Source: Nemopilema nomurai
Lineage: Eukaryota > Cnidaria > Scyphozoa > Rhizostomeae > Rhizostomatidae
Direction: 5' to 3'
Assembly (NCBI GenBank): GCA_003864495.1
Contig: ML133433.1
Coordinates: forward strand, 679,283 to 743,282
DNA length: 64,000 bases
The notes below the pieces were generated by a model. It saw only the letters and a program-made list of their open reading frames with translations, was not told the origin of the DNA and ran no database searches. The stretch's first letter is position 1, and each line of letters opens with the position of its first letter. Below are positions 14,101-25,300 of the stretch, piece by piece. The translations under genes and the position numbers were made by a program.

Positions 14101-15340
14101 AGCACCAAAACGAGTCTAGCATGGAAACGAGAATAGGACGAAAACGAAGCTAGGACGGAAACAAAACGAGGCTAGCGTGAAAACAAAGCTGGGGCGAAAA
14201 AGAGGCTAGGACGAAATCGAGGCTAGCATGGAAACGAAGCTAGAAGGAAAACGAGTCTAGGGCTTTTAGCTCCAAAACGTGGCTTGCATGGAAACGAAGC
14301 AAGGACGAAAACGAGGCTAGGACGAAAACAAAGCCATGACGAAAACAAGGCTAGGACGAAAACGAGGCTAGGGCTTTTAGCACCAAAACAAGGCTAGCAT
14401 GGAAAAGAGGCTAGGACAAAACCAGGCTAGGACGAAAACGAGGCTTTGAAGGAAACGAAGCTAAGAGGAAAACGAGACTAGGAAGAAAACGAAGGTTAAG
14501 AGGAAAACGAGGCTAGGGCTTTTAGCACCAAAACGAGGCTAGCATGGAAACGAGGCTAGCGTTAGGGTTAGGGTTAGGGTTAGGGTTTGGGGTTAGGGTT
14601 AGGGTTACGAATAGGGTTAGTAATAGCGTTAGGAATAGGGTTAGGGTTAGCACTTAAATGAGGCTAGCATGGAAACGAGGCTAGCATGAAGACGAGGCTA
14701 GGGCTTTTAGCACCAAAACGAGGCTAGCATGGAAACGAGGCTAGGACGCAGACGAGGCTAGGTCTTTTAGCACCAAAACAAGGCTAGCATGGAAAAGAGG
14801 CTAGGACAAAAACCAGGCTAGGACGAAAATGGGGCTAGGAAGGAAACGAAGCTAGGAGGAAAACGAGGCTAGGAAGAAAACGAGGCTGGGAGGAAAATGA
14901 AGCTAGGGCTTTTAGCTCCAAAATGAGGCTTGCGCGGAAAAGAGGCTATTACGAAAACGAGGCTAGAGCTTTTCGCACCTATATGAGGCTAGCATGAAAA
15001 ATAGGTTAGGAAAAAAACGAGGCTAGAACGAAAACGAAGCTAGCATGAAAACGAAGCTAGGAGGAAAACAAGGCTAGGACGAAAACGAGGCTAGTACGAA
15101 AACGAGGCTAGGGTTTTTAGCACAAAAACAAGGCTAGCATGGAAAAGAGGCTAAGAGGAAAACGAGGCTAGGGCTTTTAGCACCAAAACGAGGCTAGCAT
15201 GGAAACGAGGCTAGGGTTAGGGTTAGGGTTAGGGTTAGGGTTTGGGGTTAGGGTTAGGGTTACGAATAGGGTTAGGAATAGGGTTAGGGTTAGAGTTAGG
15301 GTTAGCACTTAAATAAGGCTAGCATGGAAACGAGGCTAGG
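8160..15340 (+). repeat. Tandem ~2.5-kb higher-order repeat, about three units
   Basis: Rare variants recur about 2.48-2.55 kb apart. The variant GTCTTGGG or GTCTGGGG lies at about 8294, 10841 and 13323. The variant GCTGAGACGG lies at 10541 and 13025, with a related unit at about 15335. Each unit contains several TTAGGG blocks in the same order. The last unit is shortened: part of the segment after about 14480 is missing relative to the earlier units. Confidence 0.78.
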
Positions 15341-16365
15341 ACGGAGAGGAGGCTAGGGCTTTTAGCTCCAAAACGTGGCTTGCATGGAAACGAAGCTAGG
15401 ACGAAAACGAGGCTAGGGCTTTTCGCACCTATATGAGGCTAGCATGAAAAATAGGTTAGGACAAAACGAGGCTAGAACGAAAACGAAGCTAGCATGAAAA
15501 CGAGGCTAGGAGGAAAACAAGGCTAGGACGAAAACGAGGCTAGTACGAAAACGAGGCTAGGGTTTTTAGCACAAAAACGAAGCTAGCATGGAAACGAGGC
15601 TAGGGTTAGGATTAGGGTTAGGGTTAGGGTTTGGGGTTAGGGTTAGGGTTACGAATTTGGTTAGGAATAGTGTTAGGGTTAGAGTTAGGGTTAGCACTTA
15701 AATAAGGCCAGCATGGAAACGTGGCTGGGACGGAGAGGAGGCTAGGGCTTTTAGCTCCAAAACGTGGCTTGCATGGAAACGAAGCTAGGACGAAAACGAG
15801 GCTAGGACGAAAACAAAGCCATGACGAAAACAAGGATAGGACGAAAACAAGGCTAGGGTTTTTAGCACCAAAACAAGGCTAGCATGGAAAAGAGGCTAGG
15901 ACAAAAACCAGGCTAGGACGAAAACGAGGCTATGAAGGAAACGAAGCTAGGAGGAAAACGAGGCTAGAAGAAACGAGGCTAGGAGAAAAACGAGGTTAGG
16001 GCTTTTAGCACCAAAATGAGTCTTGCACGGAAAAGAGGCTAGGACGAAAACGAAGCTAAGGCTATTAGCACCTAAATGAGGCTAGCATGAAAAAGAGGTT
16101 AGGAGGAAAACGAGGCTAGGGCTTTTAGCACCAAAACGAGGCTAGCATGGAAAAGAGGCTAGGACAAAAACCAGGCTAGGACGAAAACGAGGCTATGAAG
16201 GAAACGAAGCTAAGAGGAAAACGAGACTAGGAAGAAAACGAGGCTAGGAGAGAAACGAGGCTAGGGCTTTTAGCACCAAAATGAGGCTAGCATGAAAAAG
16301 AAGTTAGGAGGAAAACGAGGCTAGGGCTTTTAGCACCAAAACGAGGCTACCATGGAAACGAGGCT

Positions 16366-16560
16366 AGTGTTAGGGTTAGGGTTTTGGGTTAGGGTTAGGG
16401 TTAGGGTTTGGGGTTAGGGTTAGGGTTAGGAATAGGGTTAGGAATAGGGTTAGGAATAGGGTTAGGAATAGGGTTAGGAATAGGGTTAGGAATAGGGTTA
16501 GGAATAGGGTTAGGAATAGGGTTAGGAATAGGGTTAGGAATAGGGTTAGGGTTAGGGTTA
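16366..16560 (+). repeat. Second 12-bp variant telomeric array
   Basis: This block mirrors the one at 4416-4610. It has a TTAGGG lead-in, about ten tandem TTAGGAATAGGG dimers, and the same exit into a GCACTTAAATGAGG junction followed by the same satellite units. The equal copy number and shared flanks point to segmental duplication of a complete block inside the array, not independent growth of two arrays. Confidence 0.9.
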
Positions 16561-18000
16561 GCACTTAAATGAGGCTAGCATGGAAACGAGGCTGGGATGA
16601 AGACGAGGCTAGGGCTTTTAGCACCAAAACGAAGCTAGCATGGAAACGAGGCTAGGACGCAGACGAGGCTAGGGCTTTTAGCACCAAAACGAGTCTAGCA
16701 TGGAAACGAAATTAGGACAAAATCCAGGCTAGGACGAAAATGGGGCTAGGAAGGAAACGAAGCTAGGAGGAAAACGAGGCTAGGAAGAAAACGAGGCTAG
16801 GAGGAAAATGAGGCTAGGACTTTTAGCACCAAAATGAGGCTTGCGCGGAAAAGAGGCTAGTACGAAAACGAGGCTAGGGTTTTTAGCACCAAAACAAGGC
16901 TAGCATGGAAAAGAGGCTAGGAGGAAAACGAGGCTAGGGCTTTTAGCACCAAAACGAGGCTAGCATGGAAACGAGGCTAGGGTTAGGATTAGGGTTTGGG
17001 GTTAGGGTTAGGGTTACGAATGGGGTTAGGGTTAGGGTTAGCACTAAAATAAGGCTAGCATGGAAACGAGGCTGGGACGAAGAGGAGGCTAGGGCTTTTA
17101 GCACCAAAACGAGGCTAGCATGGAAACGAGGCTAGGACGCAGATGAGGCTAGGGCTTTTAGCACCAAAACGAGTCTAGCATGGAAACGAAATTAGGACAA
17201 AAACCAGGCTAGGACGAAAATGGGGCTAGGAAGGAAACGAAGCTAGGAGGAAAACGAGGCTAGGAAGAAAACGAGGCTAGGAGGAAAATGAGGCTAGGAC
17301 TTTTAGCACCAAAATGAGGCTTGCGCGGAAAAGAGGCTAGTACGAAAACGAGGCTAGGGTTTTTAGCACCAAAACAAGGCTAGCATGGAAAAGAGGCTAG
17401 GAGGAAAACGAGGCTAGGGCTTTTAGCACCAAAACGAGGCTAGCATGGAAACGAGGCTAGGGTTAGGATTAGGGTTTGGGGTTAGGGTTAGGGTTACGAA
17501 TAGGGTTAGGGTTAGGGTTAGCACTAAAATAAGGCTAGCATGGAAACGAGGCTGGGACGAAGAGGAGGCTAGGGCTTTTAGCATCAAAAGGAGGCTAGCA
17601 TGGAAACGAGGCTAGGACGCAGATGAGGCTAGGGCTTTTAGCACCAAAACGAGTCTAGCATGGAAACGAAATTAGGACAAAAACCAGGCTAGGACGAAAA
17701 TGGGGCTAGGAAGGAAACGAAGCTAGGAGGAAAACGAGGCTAGGAAGAAAACGAGGCTAGGAGGAAAATGAGGCTAGGACTTTTAGCACCAAAATGAGGC
17801 TTGCGTGGAAAAGAGGCTAGTACGAAAACGAGGCTAGGGTTTTTAGCACCAAAACAAGGCTAGCATGGAAAAGAGGCTAGGAGGAAAACGAGGCTAGGGC
17901 TTTTAGCACCAAAACGAGGCTAGCATGGAAACGAGGCTAGGGTTAGGGTTAGGGTTTGGGGTTAGGGTTAGGGTTACGAATAGGGTTAGGAATAGGGTTA
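16561..18000 (+). repeat. 480-bp tandem higher-order repeat, three units
   Basis: The block starting GCACTTAAATGAGG or GCACTAAAATAAGG lies at 16561, 17041 and 17521, exactly 480 bases apart. The following TTAGGATTAGGG blocks at about 16980, 17460 and 17940 keep the same spacing. Differences between units are single substitutions. This is the most regular part of the array. Confidence 0.88.
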
Positions 18001-18079
18001 GGGTTAGGGTTAGCACTAAAATAAGGCTAGCATGGAAACGAGGCTTGGACGAAGAGGAGGCTAGGGCTTTTAGCACCAA

Positions 18080-19530
18080 ACGAGGCTAGCATGGAAACGA
18101 GGCTAGGACGCAGACGAGGCTAGGACTTTTAGCACCAAAACGAGTCTAGCATGGAAACGAGAATAGGATGAAAACGAAGCTAGGACGGAAACAAAACGAG
18201 GCTAGCGTGAAAGCGAAGCTGGAGCGAAAAAGAGGCTAGGACGAAATCCAGGCTAGCATGGAAACGAAGCTAGAAGGAAACGAGTCTAGGACTTTTAGCT
18301 TCAAAACGTGGCTTGCATGGAAACGAAGCTAGGACGAAAACGAGGCTAGGGCTTTTAGCACCTAAATGAGGCTAGGATGGAAACGAGGCAAAGACGAAGA
18401 TGAGGCTAGGACGAAAACGAGGCTAGGGTTTTTAGCACCAAAACAAGGCTAGCATGGAAAAGAGGCTAGGGCAAAAACCAGGCTAGGACGAAAATGAGGC
18501 TAGCAAAGAAACGAAGCTAGGAGGAAAACGAAGCTGGGAAGAAAACGAGGCTAGGAGGAAAATGAGGCTAGGACTTTTAGCACCAAAATGAGGCTTGCGC
18601 GGAAAAGAGGCTAGGACGAAAACGAGGCTAGGTCTTTTCGCACCTATATGAGGCTAGCATAAAAAAGAGGTTAGGACGAAAACAAGGCTAGAACGAAAAC
18701 GATGCTAGCATGGAAACCTGGCTTGAAGGAAAAGGAGGCTAGGGCTTTTAGCAACAAAACGAGGCTTGCATGGAAAAAAGACTAAAACGAAAACGAGGCT
18801 AGGGCTTTCAGCACCTAAATGAGGCTAGCATGGAATCGATGCAAGGAAGAAGGTTAGCATAGAAACGGGGCTTGGAAGAAAACGAGGCTTAGAGGAAAAC
18901 GAGACTAGGACGAAAACGAGGCTAGCATAGAGACGGGCTTGGAAAAAAACGAGGCTTAGAGGAAAACGAGACTAGGACGAAAACGAGGCTAGCATGGAAA
19001 CGAGGCAAGGACAAAGACGACGCTAGGGCTTTTAGCACCAAAACGAGGCTAGCATGGAAACGAGAGTAGGACGAAAAAGAGGCTAGGACGAAATCGAGGC
19101 TAACATGGAAACGAAGCTAGAAGGAAAACGAGTCTAGGGCTTTTAGCTCCAAAACTCGGCTTGCATGGAAACAAAGCTAGGACAAAAACGAGGCTAGGAC
19201 GAAAACAAAGCCATGACGAAAACAAGGCTAGGACGAAAAAGAGGCTAGGGTTTTAAGCACCAAAACAAGGCTAGCATGGAAAAGAGGCTAGGACAAAACC
19301 AGGCTAGGACGAAAACGAGGCTAGGAAGGAAAAGAAGCTAGGAGGAAAACGAGGCTAAGAAAAAAACGAGGCTAGGAGGAAGATGAGGCTAGGGCTTTTA
19401 GCACCAAAATGAGGCTTGCGCGGAAAAGAGGCTAGGACGAAAACGAGGCTAGGGCTTTTCGAACCTATATGAGGCTAGCATGAAAAAGAGGTTAGGACGA
19501 AAACGGAAAAGAACGAAAACGAAGCTAAAA
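18080..19530 (+). repeat. Third copy of higher-order segment, ending at array boundary
   Basis: Landmarks match 1-2340 and 4969-7308: AGCTTCAAAACGTGG at about 18297 and ACGGAAAAGAACG at 19503. The match runs to GAAGCTAAAATGA, after which the sequence changes at once to unrelated AT-rich DNA beginning CAGCACACTCTC. In the other two copies the satellite simply continues. The junction therefore marks a breakpoint or insertion edge. Confidence 0.8.
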
Positions 19531-22327
19531 TGACAGCACACTCTCACTCCACTTTTATACCATATATATAAAACGACATCTCCTCCTCTTTTATGCATAT
19601 GGCATAAATGTAGAGTGCGCAAATCAAGACCTATGAGGACAATTTCTCGCGTACACTGCGCATATATATATTTTGTTGTAATGGCGGTGGTGTCCGCGCT
19701 AGCTGTGGTATGATGCCTAGTGGTCAAGAAATTGCTACCAAGCCTACCGTTCCAGGTTATCGAGGAATCGAAACCAATTAATGTAAGATGTTTTTCATTT
19801 AAATTTTCACTTCTAGTTTAGATGAATTATTTTGTATTTTAACGAATATTGGGCAGGTAGACCTAGACCTAAATGTTGTCAGATCCACCCATTTTATGGT
19901 GGCTCTTTTTGTTTTCTTTCATGATATATGATGTGGATTTTCTTTCATGATATATGATGTGGATTTTCATTAGATACAATTCCATTTTCAGATTTTTTCA
20001 TTTTAGGTTATAAAAGTAATGTCTTGAATTTCAGTTCTGTAGAGCTGTGGTTGGTTAGGCATGTTGCCCCAAAAAACACGTCGTGGAGTGGAGATGGGTT
20101 TCCGAAAGGACACATGGACGCGGATGACGAAATTCGTGGGAATCACCCAGTTTTTAGGACACTGGACAAGCTGGACGTGCAGAAATGTTATTGCAGTTCT
20201 ATTTTTGACTGTTTCGAGACGTTGACTTTAGCATGAAAGATCCTATATAGCTATATGGGACAGTGGACTTTGACTACTGCTAATTGCTTATTATTGTTTT
20301 TGAATTTGTCCCAATGATAAATGATCGATGATTCCCCCTTTTCATTATGCTATTTAAGCAGTCTTGATGCACAGTCTTCATTTCATTTGAAGGCAGAGCT
20401 GTGTGATGTGGGTAGCTGTAAGTCTTGTTTTTTCTACTTCTATTTAGTCTGTAGATGAAGCACTATTTTTTGTTCTTGGTTCCTGTTTTGTTAACATTCA
20501 GGACTATTTTCTTTTCCATGACCATGCTCGAACTTGTATAGATTGTTGTGTTAATAATTAAGTGTTAATAATATTCAAATAGTCTATGTTAAAACTCATT
20601 GAAGTTTTTCGGAATTCTCTGCATTATTTCTCTTGTCCTTTTTTAAAATGAATGTTCACCACAAATCAATTGGTAACAGAATACAGCCAAAATATTTTCA
20701 TTGATTACATTGACATTAATTCTAAGGTTTTTTATCTTGCATAACATATATTCAACACAAGGCCCATGCACCTCACAGAAATTCAATGCTTTACACAAAA
20801 TTTACAATTGCTCTATTGTATAGAAACTTTTGTTTCCCTGGCATACTATTGGAATAACAGGTTAGCACCCCAAGGTTGTGGCTGAAGGATGATTCAAGTG
20901 GGGTCTTATTGAAAACTTTCATAGTTTGCAGACCAATACCCAATTTCTTTTGCGCTTAAATATCATTAAAGGAACTAACATTTAGGAAGCTTTGCAAGGC
21001 AAGCCAGGGCCCCTTGCTTTCCAGTTTACTGATAATCTTCATTGCTCTACAAGCAACTCATCTTTGTTGTTTTGCCATCTTTAGCAAAATCTTCCATTCA
21101 GAGTTGAGTTAGAGAATTCTCAAAATGTTTACTAAGCTTATACCAGCATTGATGTTTTGTTAGAATATATTTATTTCATGTTACTTTGGTGTCTTTAAGA
21201 CTTCTATTCACAAAACTTAGACCTAGGTGTAAGAGTTGTTTAGTATTAACAGTCATAACTAACTGGGAAGACCATGGAGCAAAACTTTTCCACTAATTTC
21301 CTAATTTTAAACCAAAATATGCAGCTTAATTTTTTTAATATTCCAAAATAAAACTTATCACATGTGCTACTCATAGATAATGTAGACTTAGTTGAATTAG
21401 TTTAAGGATTTGATGAAGCCATTTTAATAATCTTCATATTCTACAAATTTGATTTTATAACAAGGACGAGTTTCCAAACTCATCATAAATCACTTATTTT
21501 TCACAATCTTAACATCATTTATATCATAAACTTTGTCAATGGATGAATCAAATGCCATTTCTTTGTACCTGGTTATTGGGGCAGCGAATGGGATAGTGGC
21601 TGCCTGTCTGCAGTTTGGGGGTCCTACATGTGTTCTTTTTTTTCTTGAAACACTGATGTCAAGCTTCGTTTAAGAAGATAACCAGCCAATTGATTAAAGC
21701 AAATTCAAGAAGTAGAAAAATGTACATTACCTTTAGTAGGAATTATAAACTGGATTTGTAGATAGTACTACCAGGCCTGTAAACTCTCCCTGTTTTGCTG
21801 GGAGACTCCTGGACTGCTTGTTTCCCATTTCTACTTTTTTTTGTCCCTGTTTCTTGTCTTTCAGTAGAGGCTTTCTACAAAAATGATTGAAAGGACTTTC
21901 TTCCTGGCAAAGTTTTTTGCTAGTGTTTGCAAATTAATGAAAACATTGAAACCATTATGAAGTTGCTACTTGTGATGATTGTTGATATTAACTTTTTGGT
22001 CTGTTGTTTGTAAATTCCACAATTTCCAGGATCTCTCTGCTTTTTGGCCCAATCTTCCGGTTTTTCTCGATCTGAAATCACCAGATTTTGAAAATTATAG
22101 GTTGATAGGTTGTACTGTTGATACCTTACCTGGTCAAAAATAATTTCTACCAGAAGGGTTGTGTTGACCTTCTCTTGGGTTAGAACATTCAGGATATTTA
22201 GCATAAGATAAACTTATCATCTACCTGATCATTTGTTACATTTTCATATCATAACATCTGATAATAGACTTCAGTCAACCAGTTTTGTTTAAGTTCTCAC
22301 ACTTTATCTGACAGATTTTTATGAAAA
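19531..22327. other. AT-rich unique DNA between array and KDZ gene
   Basis: No convincing gene is seen. It holds a short AT-rich stretch with CATATATATA runs near 19570-19680. A 26-bp direct duplication beginning TTTTCTTTCATGATATATGA lies at about 19912-19964. An exon-like open stretch lies at 20034-20236. The first KDZ coding exon may be preceded by an untranslated exon part starting at 22315, after the acceptor TATCTGACAG. Confidence 0.6.
20034..20236 (+). other. Exon-like open stretch, unrecognised
   Basis: A good acceptor (TTGAATTTCAG) is followed by about 65 open codons containing LWLVRH and ending TLTLA before TGA. I do not recognise the family. LVRH is faintly like the catalytic motif of histidine phosphatases (RHG), but the glycine is replaced and nothing else supports it. 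There is no partner exon and no donor site linking it to the downstream KDZ gene. It could be a gene relic or chance. Confidence 0.2.
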
Positions 22328-25300
22328 ATGGATGAATCTGAAAGTGCAAGGAAGATACCATTCCTGAAATCTTATGATGAAGGTAAATTTTACTTTTTGT
22401 TAGTTATGATGGTATGAAGTGAACAAATTCTACATTCCCAGGACCGAATTGTCCACATTTTGAGAAATACTTCTTGATATTGTCTATGCACAATGCTGCT
22501 TCTTGGAGCTCTTGGTTTTTTGCCATAGCCTCAGATTTAAATATAGTTTCAGATGATTTTATATATTTACACGTCAATACAGGGAAGCACAAAAGAAGAA
22601 GGAGGGGAAACAAAGAAGATGAACTGTTGAAAGTGCAAAGAATGGCGGGTATTGCAAAGAAAAAGCCAAGCAAGAGAAAATCTACTGTGTATAATACAGC
22701 ATGGAACCCTTATATTACAAAAAGAACTGTTTCTAGAAAAGTGCCTCGAAAATCAGCCAAAAATAGACACGAAAGTATGTATTCTTTTTGCCATCAAATT
22801 TGTTCTATCAACTAGTTTTTATAACAGCTCCTGAATCAGTTAAACTTCTGAGCTAATTTTAACTTTTTCTGAACTGCAGGGCTTTCCTTGCTTTGCACCA
22901 ACAGGTCTATTACTAATCCAGTTGCTATGCATGCTCAGAGTTAATATTTCTCATTTTACTTTTCGGAATGTTTTCTAGTTCCTCAGAAAAATTGTGTGGT
23001 TCTTTTGAAATAATATGCACAAACATAAAATGTGGTTTGATGAAAACAATTGAAAAATTCTTATACCAAAGGTCTGAGGAACAAAATCAGACTAAGAATA
23101 ATTGAAAACACCTCATCTTGGTGCTTCTAATCTAAAGTTTTACTCTTGAAGGCCTTAGCCCACCAGATTCCTTTGAAGAAGAACAAGAATCATTGGAAAG
23201 TCATGATGACTATGAGAATATATTGGATGGTATTATTTTTTTTTAATTTTGTATAAATGTACTACCATTTGCTTATTCCTAAAGACAATTTTTGTCCAGT
23301 ACCTGTTATACTGGTGCCATTCTAAAATCAATGTAATATCTAGGCAAAGTTCCATCTATCAATTGTTCTATTGCTTCATTTATATATTCAGTCTATGTGA
23401 AACTGAAGAGGAGGGTGAATGCATTTTTAAGTCACTTTGTCAGGAAAATTTACTCATGTATTTTTTGGATTCCTTTTGTTGTTCACTAATCCTTTACATT
23501 CAACTAGCATTTTTTACTATAACATTATAGACTACACTTGTGGTCAAATATCACCTCAAAAGGTTGAATTGCATATTTTGGTTGCATCTTTCTGTAACTG
23601 AAACTTGCAGTGTGACCTGCAAGCTTAGTGACTTGGCAGAGTTAATTTAGCAAATATTGTTGTTGCAGATGTTGCTTTGGAAATTAGGAACTGCCTAAGC
23701 CTAATCGAGGTACAACAACCAACTGATAGAGCCAGTAGCAACTGGGATCTACGACTGAAAAACACTGCCTCTAGTTGGGAAGGTCAACGTGAAGTAATTT
23801 TCAAAGCTACTCTTAGCAGATTCGCAGAATATGTTGGTGAATGTCAAAATTGCCAATCTCGTCCTGCCACCATAAAATGCAGTGACTGCAGTTTCTATCA
23901 GAATTTATGCTTCATTTGTGATGACATAATGCACAATAGAGAGCCATTTCATGACAGAAAAAGATGGCACGATAACTGTTATAGTCCCATTGCTGCTACA
24001 GAAGGGCTGGATGCAGTCAAGCAAATAATCAAGAAAAGTAAGTTTTCATTCCAATACAGATAAGAGTGTTTTTTATTCAAGTAGTGAACTATTCACTTTT
24101 TCATTTGCAATGAATAAAATCTTTGTTTGCATTGAAACCCCCTAATCAGGTTTTCTTGCGTTGCGCAATTTGCTCTTGGGATGCTTTACCTTTACCTTAA
24201 ATTCTCACTGCCTTTTCAGAACTTTCCATCATTTGCAGACCTGAACCTTACTCTCCATTCTAGATGATAATGTGCTGTAGAAAAGAATTGTAAATAGTAC
24301 TTGTTGACAACACATGGAAATGTTTTGTTTTAATTCAGATTTCGTATGTACAATTTTCTTATTTCTATAGGATTCATATAGGACTTTATTTATCAAATAT
24401 TATCTATAGATCATATGCCAACAAAGAGGGTGTTTTTTTCCAGAGAGAATGGTCCATCTTTATTTGCATTGCTGTAAAGACTGTGGGTCAGAAAATATTG
24501 CAAGACGCCATTAGATGAAACATGCATTGTTATAAATTGCAAAGGTATTTTTTCCATTTCCATTTAGTTTGTGCAGCTAGTAATATTTGCCCTGTAACAA
24601 GTCTTTTTATCAAGATTTTGTCATGCTCTACAGGACCATCTTCTTTAATAGCTTGATACCACTTGCACTTTTAAAATCTTTAAGTGAAGAAATTTATATT
24701 GCTAATGATCTTTATTGATGTTTTGATGTTTCTCACACCAGGAAGATTTGACATGAACAAGTACATGATCACATGTGATGACTGCCTTGCAGAGTTTGAT
24801 CCATTCAATATAGAAACATTGGTTCAGTCTGGTTATTGGCCTGGAAGCATAAACACCTGCAGTTACATTTTCCACCAAAGTGTTTTTCGACTCTGGGATA
24901 CATTCAACAAGAGAATGCCTGGTTCTTCGGAGATGAGCTTTGTTAATTCATTGTGTGACCTATCGGCAGAAAATGGGAGGGTAAATAATGTTAATCTTTT
25001 TTGCATGCTATTGATGGGGGTGTTTGAAAATTTAAAGAAGTTCAAGGATGCAAAGAGAGCACTTTAAATCAGTATTAGCTTGGAATTTTTCAAGAAGCCT
25101 TCTTTTTAACCTCAATTTTGATAGAATGGTACAAAAATCCAATTGTTGAGCACTCATTTATGTCATTAGTTTTTTTTGGTTAAACAAAGAAGTATAAAAA
25201 TTGGTTCTATGGTTTCATTTTATATACTATGATGTATCTAACTGCATTACATCCTTCCCATATTAGGAAAATGTCTTAGGGATGGTTCTACATGTTACCA

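Larger units (their letters stand above)
1..19530. repeat. Subtelomere-like satellite array with interspersed TTAGGG blocks
   Basis: The whole stretch is built from degenerate copies of a short purine-rich unit, typically GAAAACGAGGCTAGGAC. These alternate with a recurring block reading AGGGCTTTTAGCACC, then AAAACGAGGCTAGCATGG. TTAGGG-type blocks interrupt it near 106-178, 2731-2811, 2966-3048, 4416-4610, 5028-5088, 7553-7579, 8049-8139, 8859-8960, 9648-9746, 10409-10511, 11408-11502, 12197-12289, 12902-12989, 13890-13982, 14560-14650, 15212-15305, 15602-15692, 16366-16560, 16979-17041, 17459-17521 and 17939-18012. Most blocks contain a TTTGGGG variant and a TTACGAATAGGG variant in the same order, so they were amplified together with the flanking units. 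All read TTAGGG on the plus strand. The array stops abruptly at 19530. I see no gene; the 60-90 residue open frames are repeat translations. It is called subtelomere-like from content; its position on the chromosome is not known. Confidence 0.93.

Noticed and set aside
990..19727. 60-90 residue open frames on both strands within the satellite array
   Set aside because: They are translations of the repeat unit (for example VLTLTLTLT or VRVRNRVRN) and recur with every copy; no codon bias, start context or splice sites.
19700..19775. tRNA-like A box (GCCTAGTGGTCAAG) just beyond the array
   Set aside because: No acceptable B box at the right distance and no cloverleaf; possibly a SINE fragment, but not supportable.
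22880..22904. Candidate extra KDZ mini-exon between exons 2 and 3
   Set aside because: Its donor GTCTAT is poor, and exons 2 and 3 already join in phase without it.
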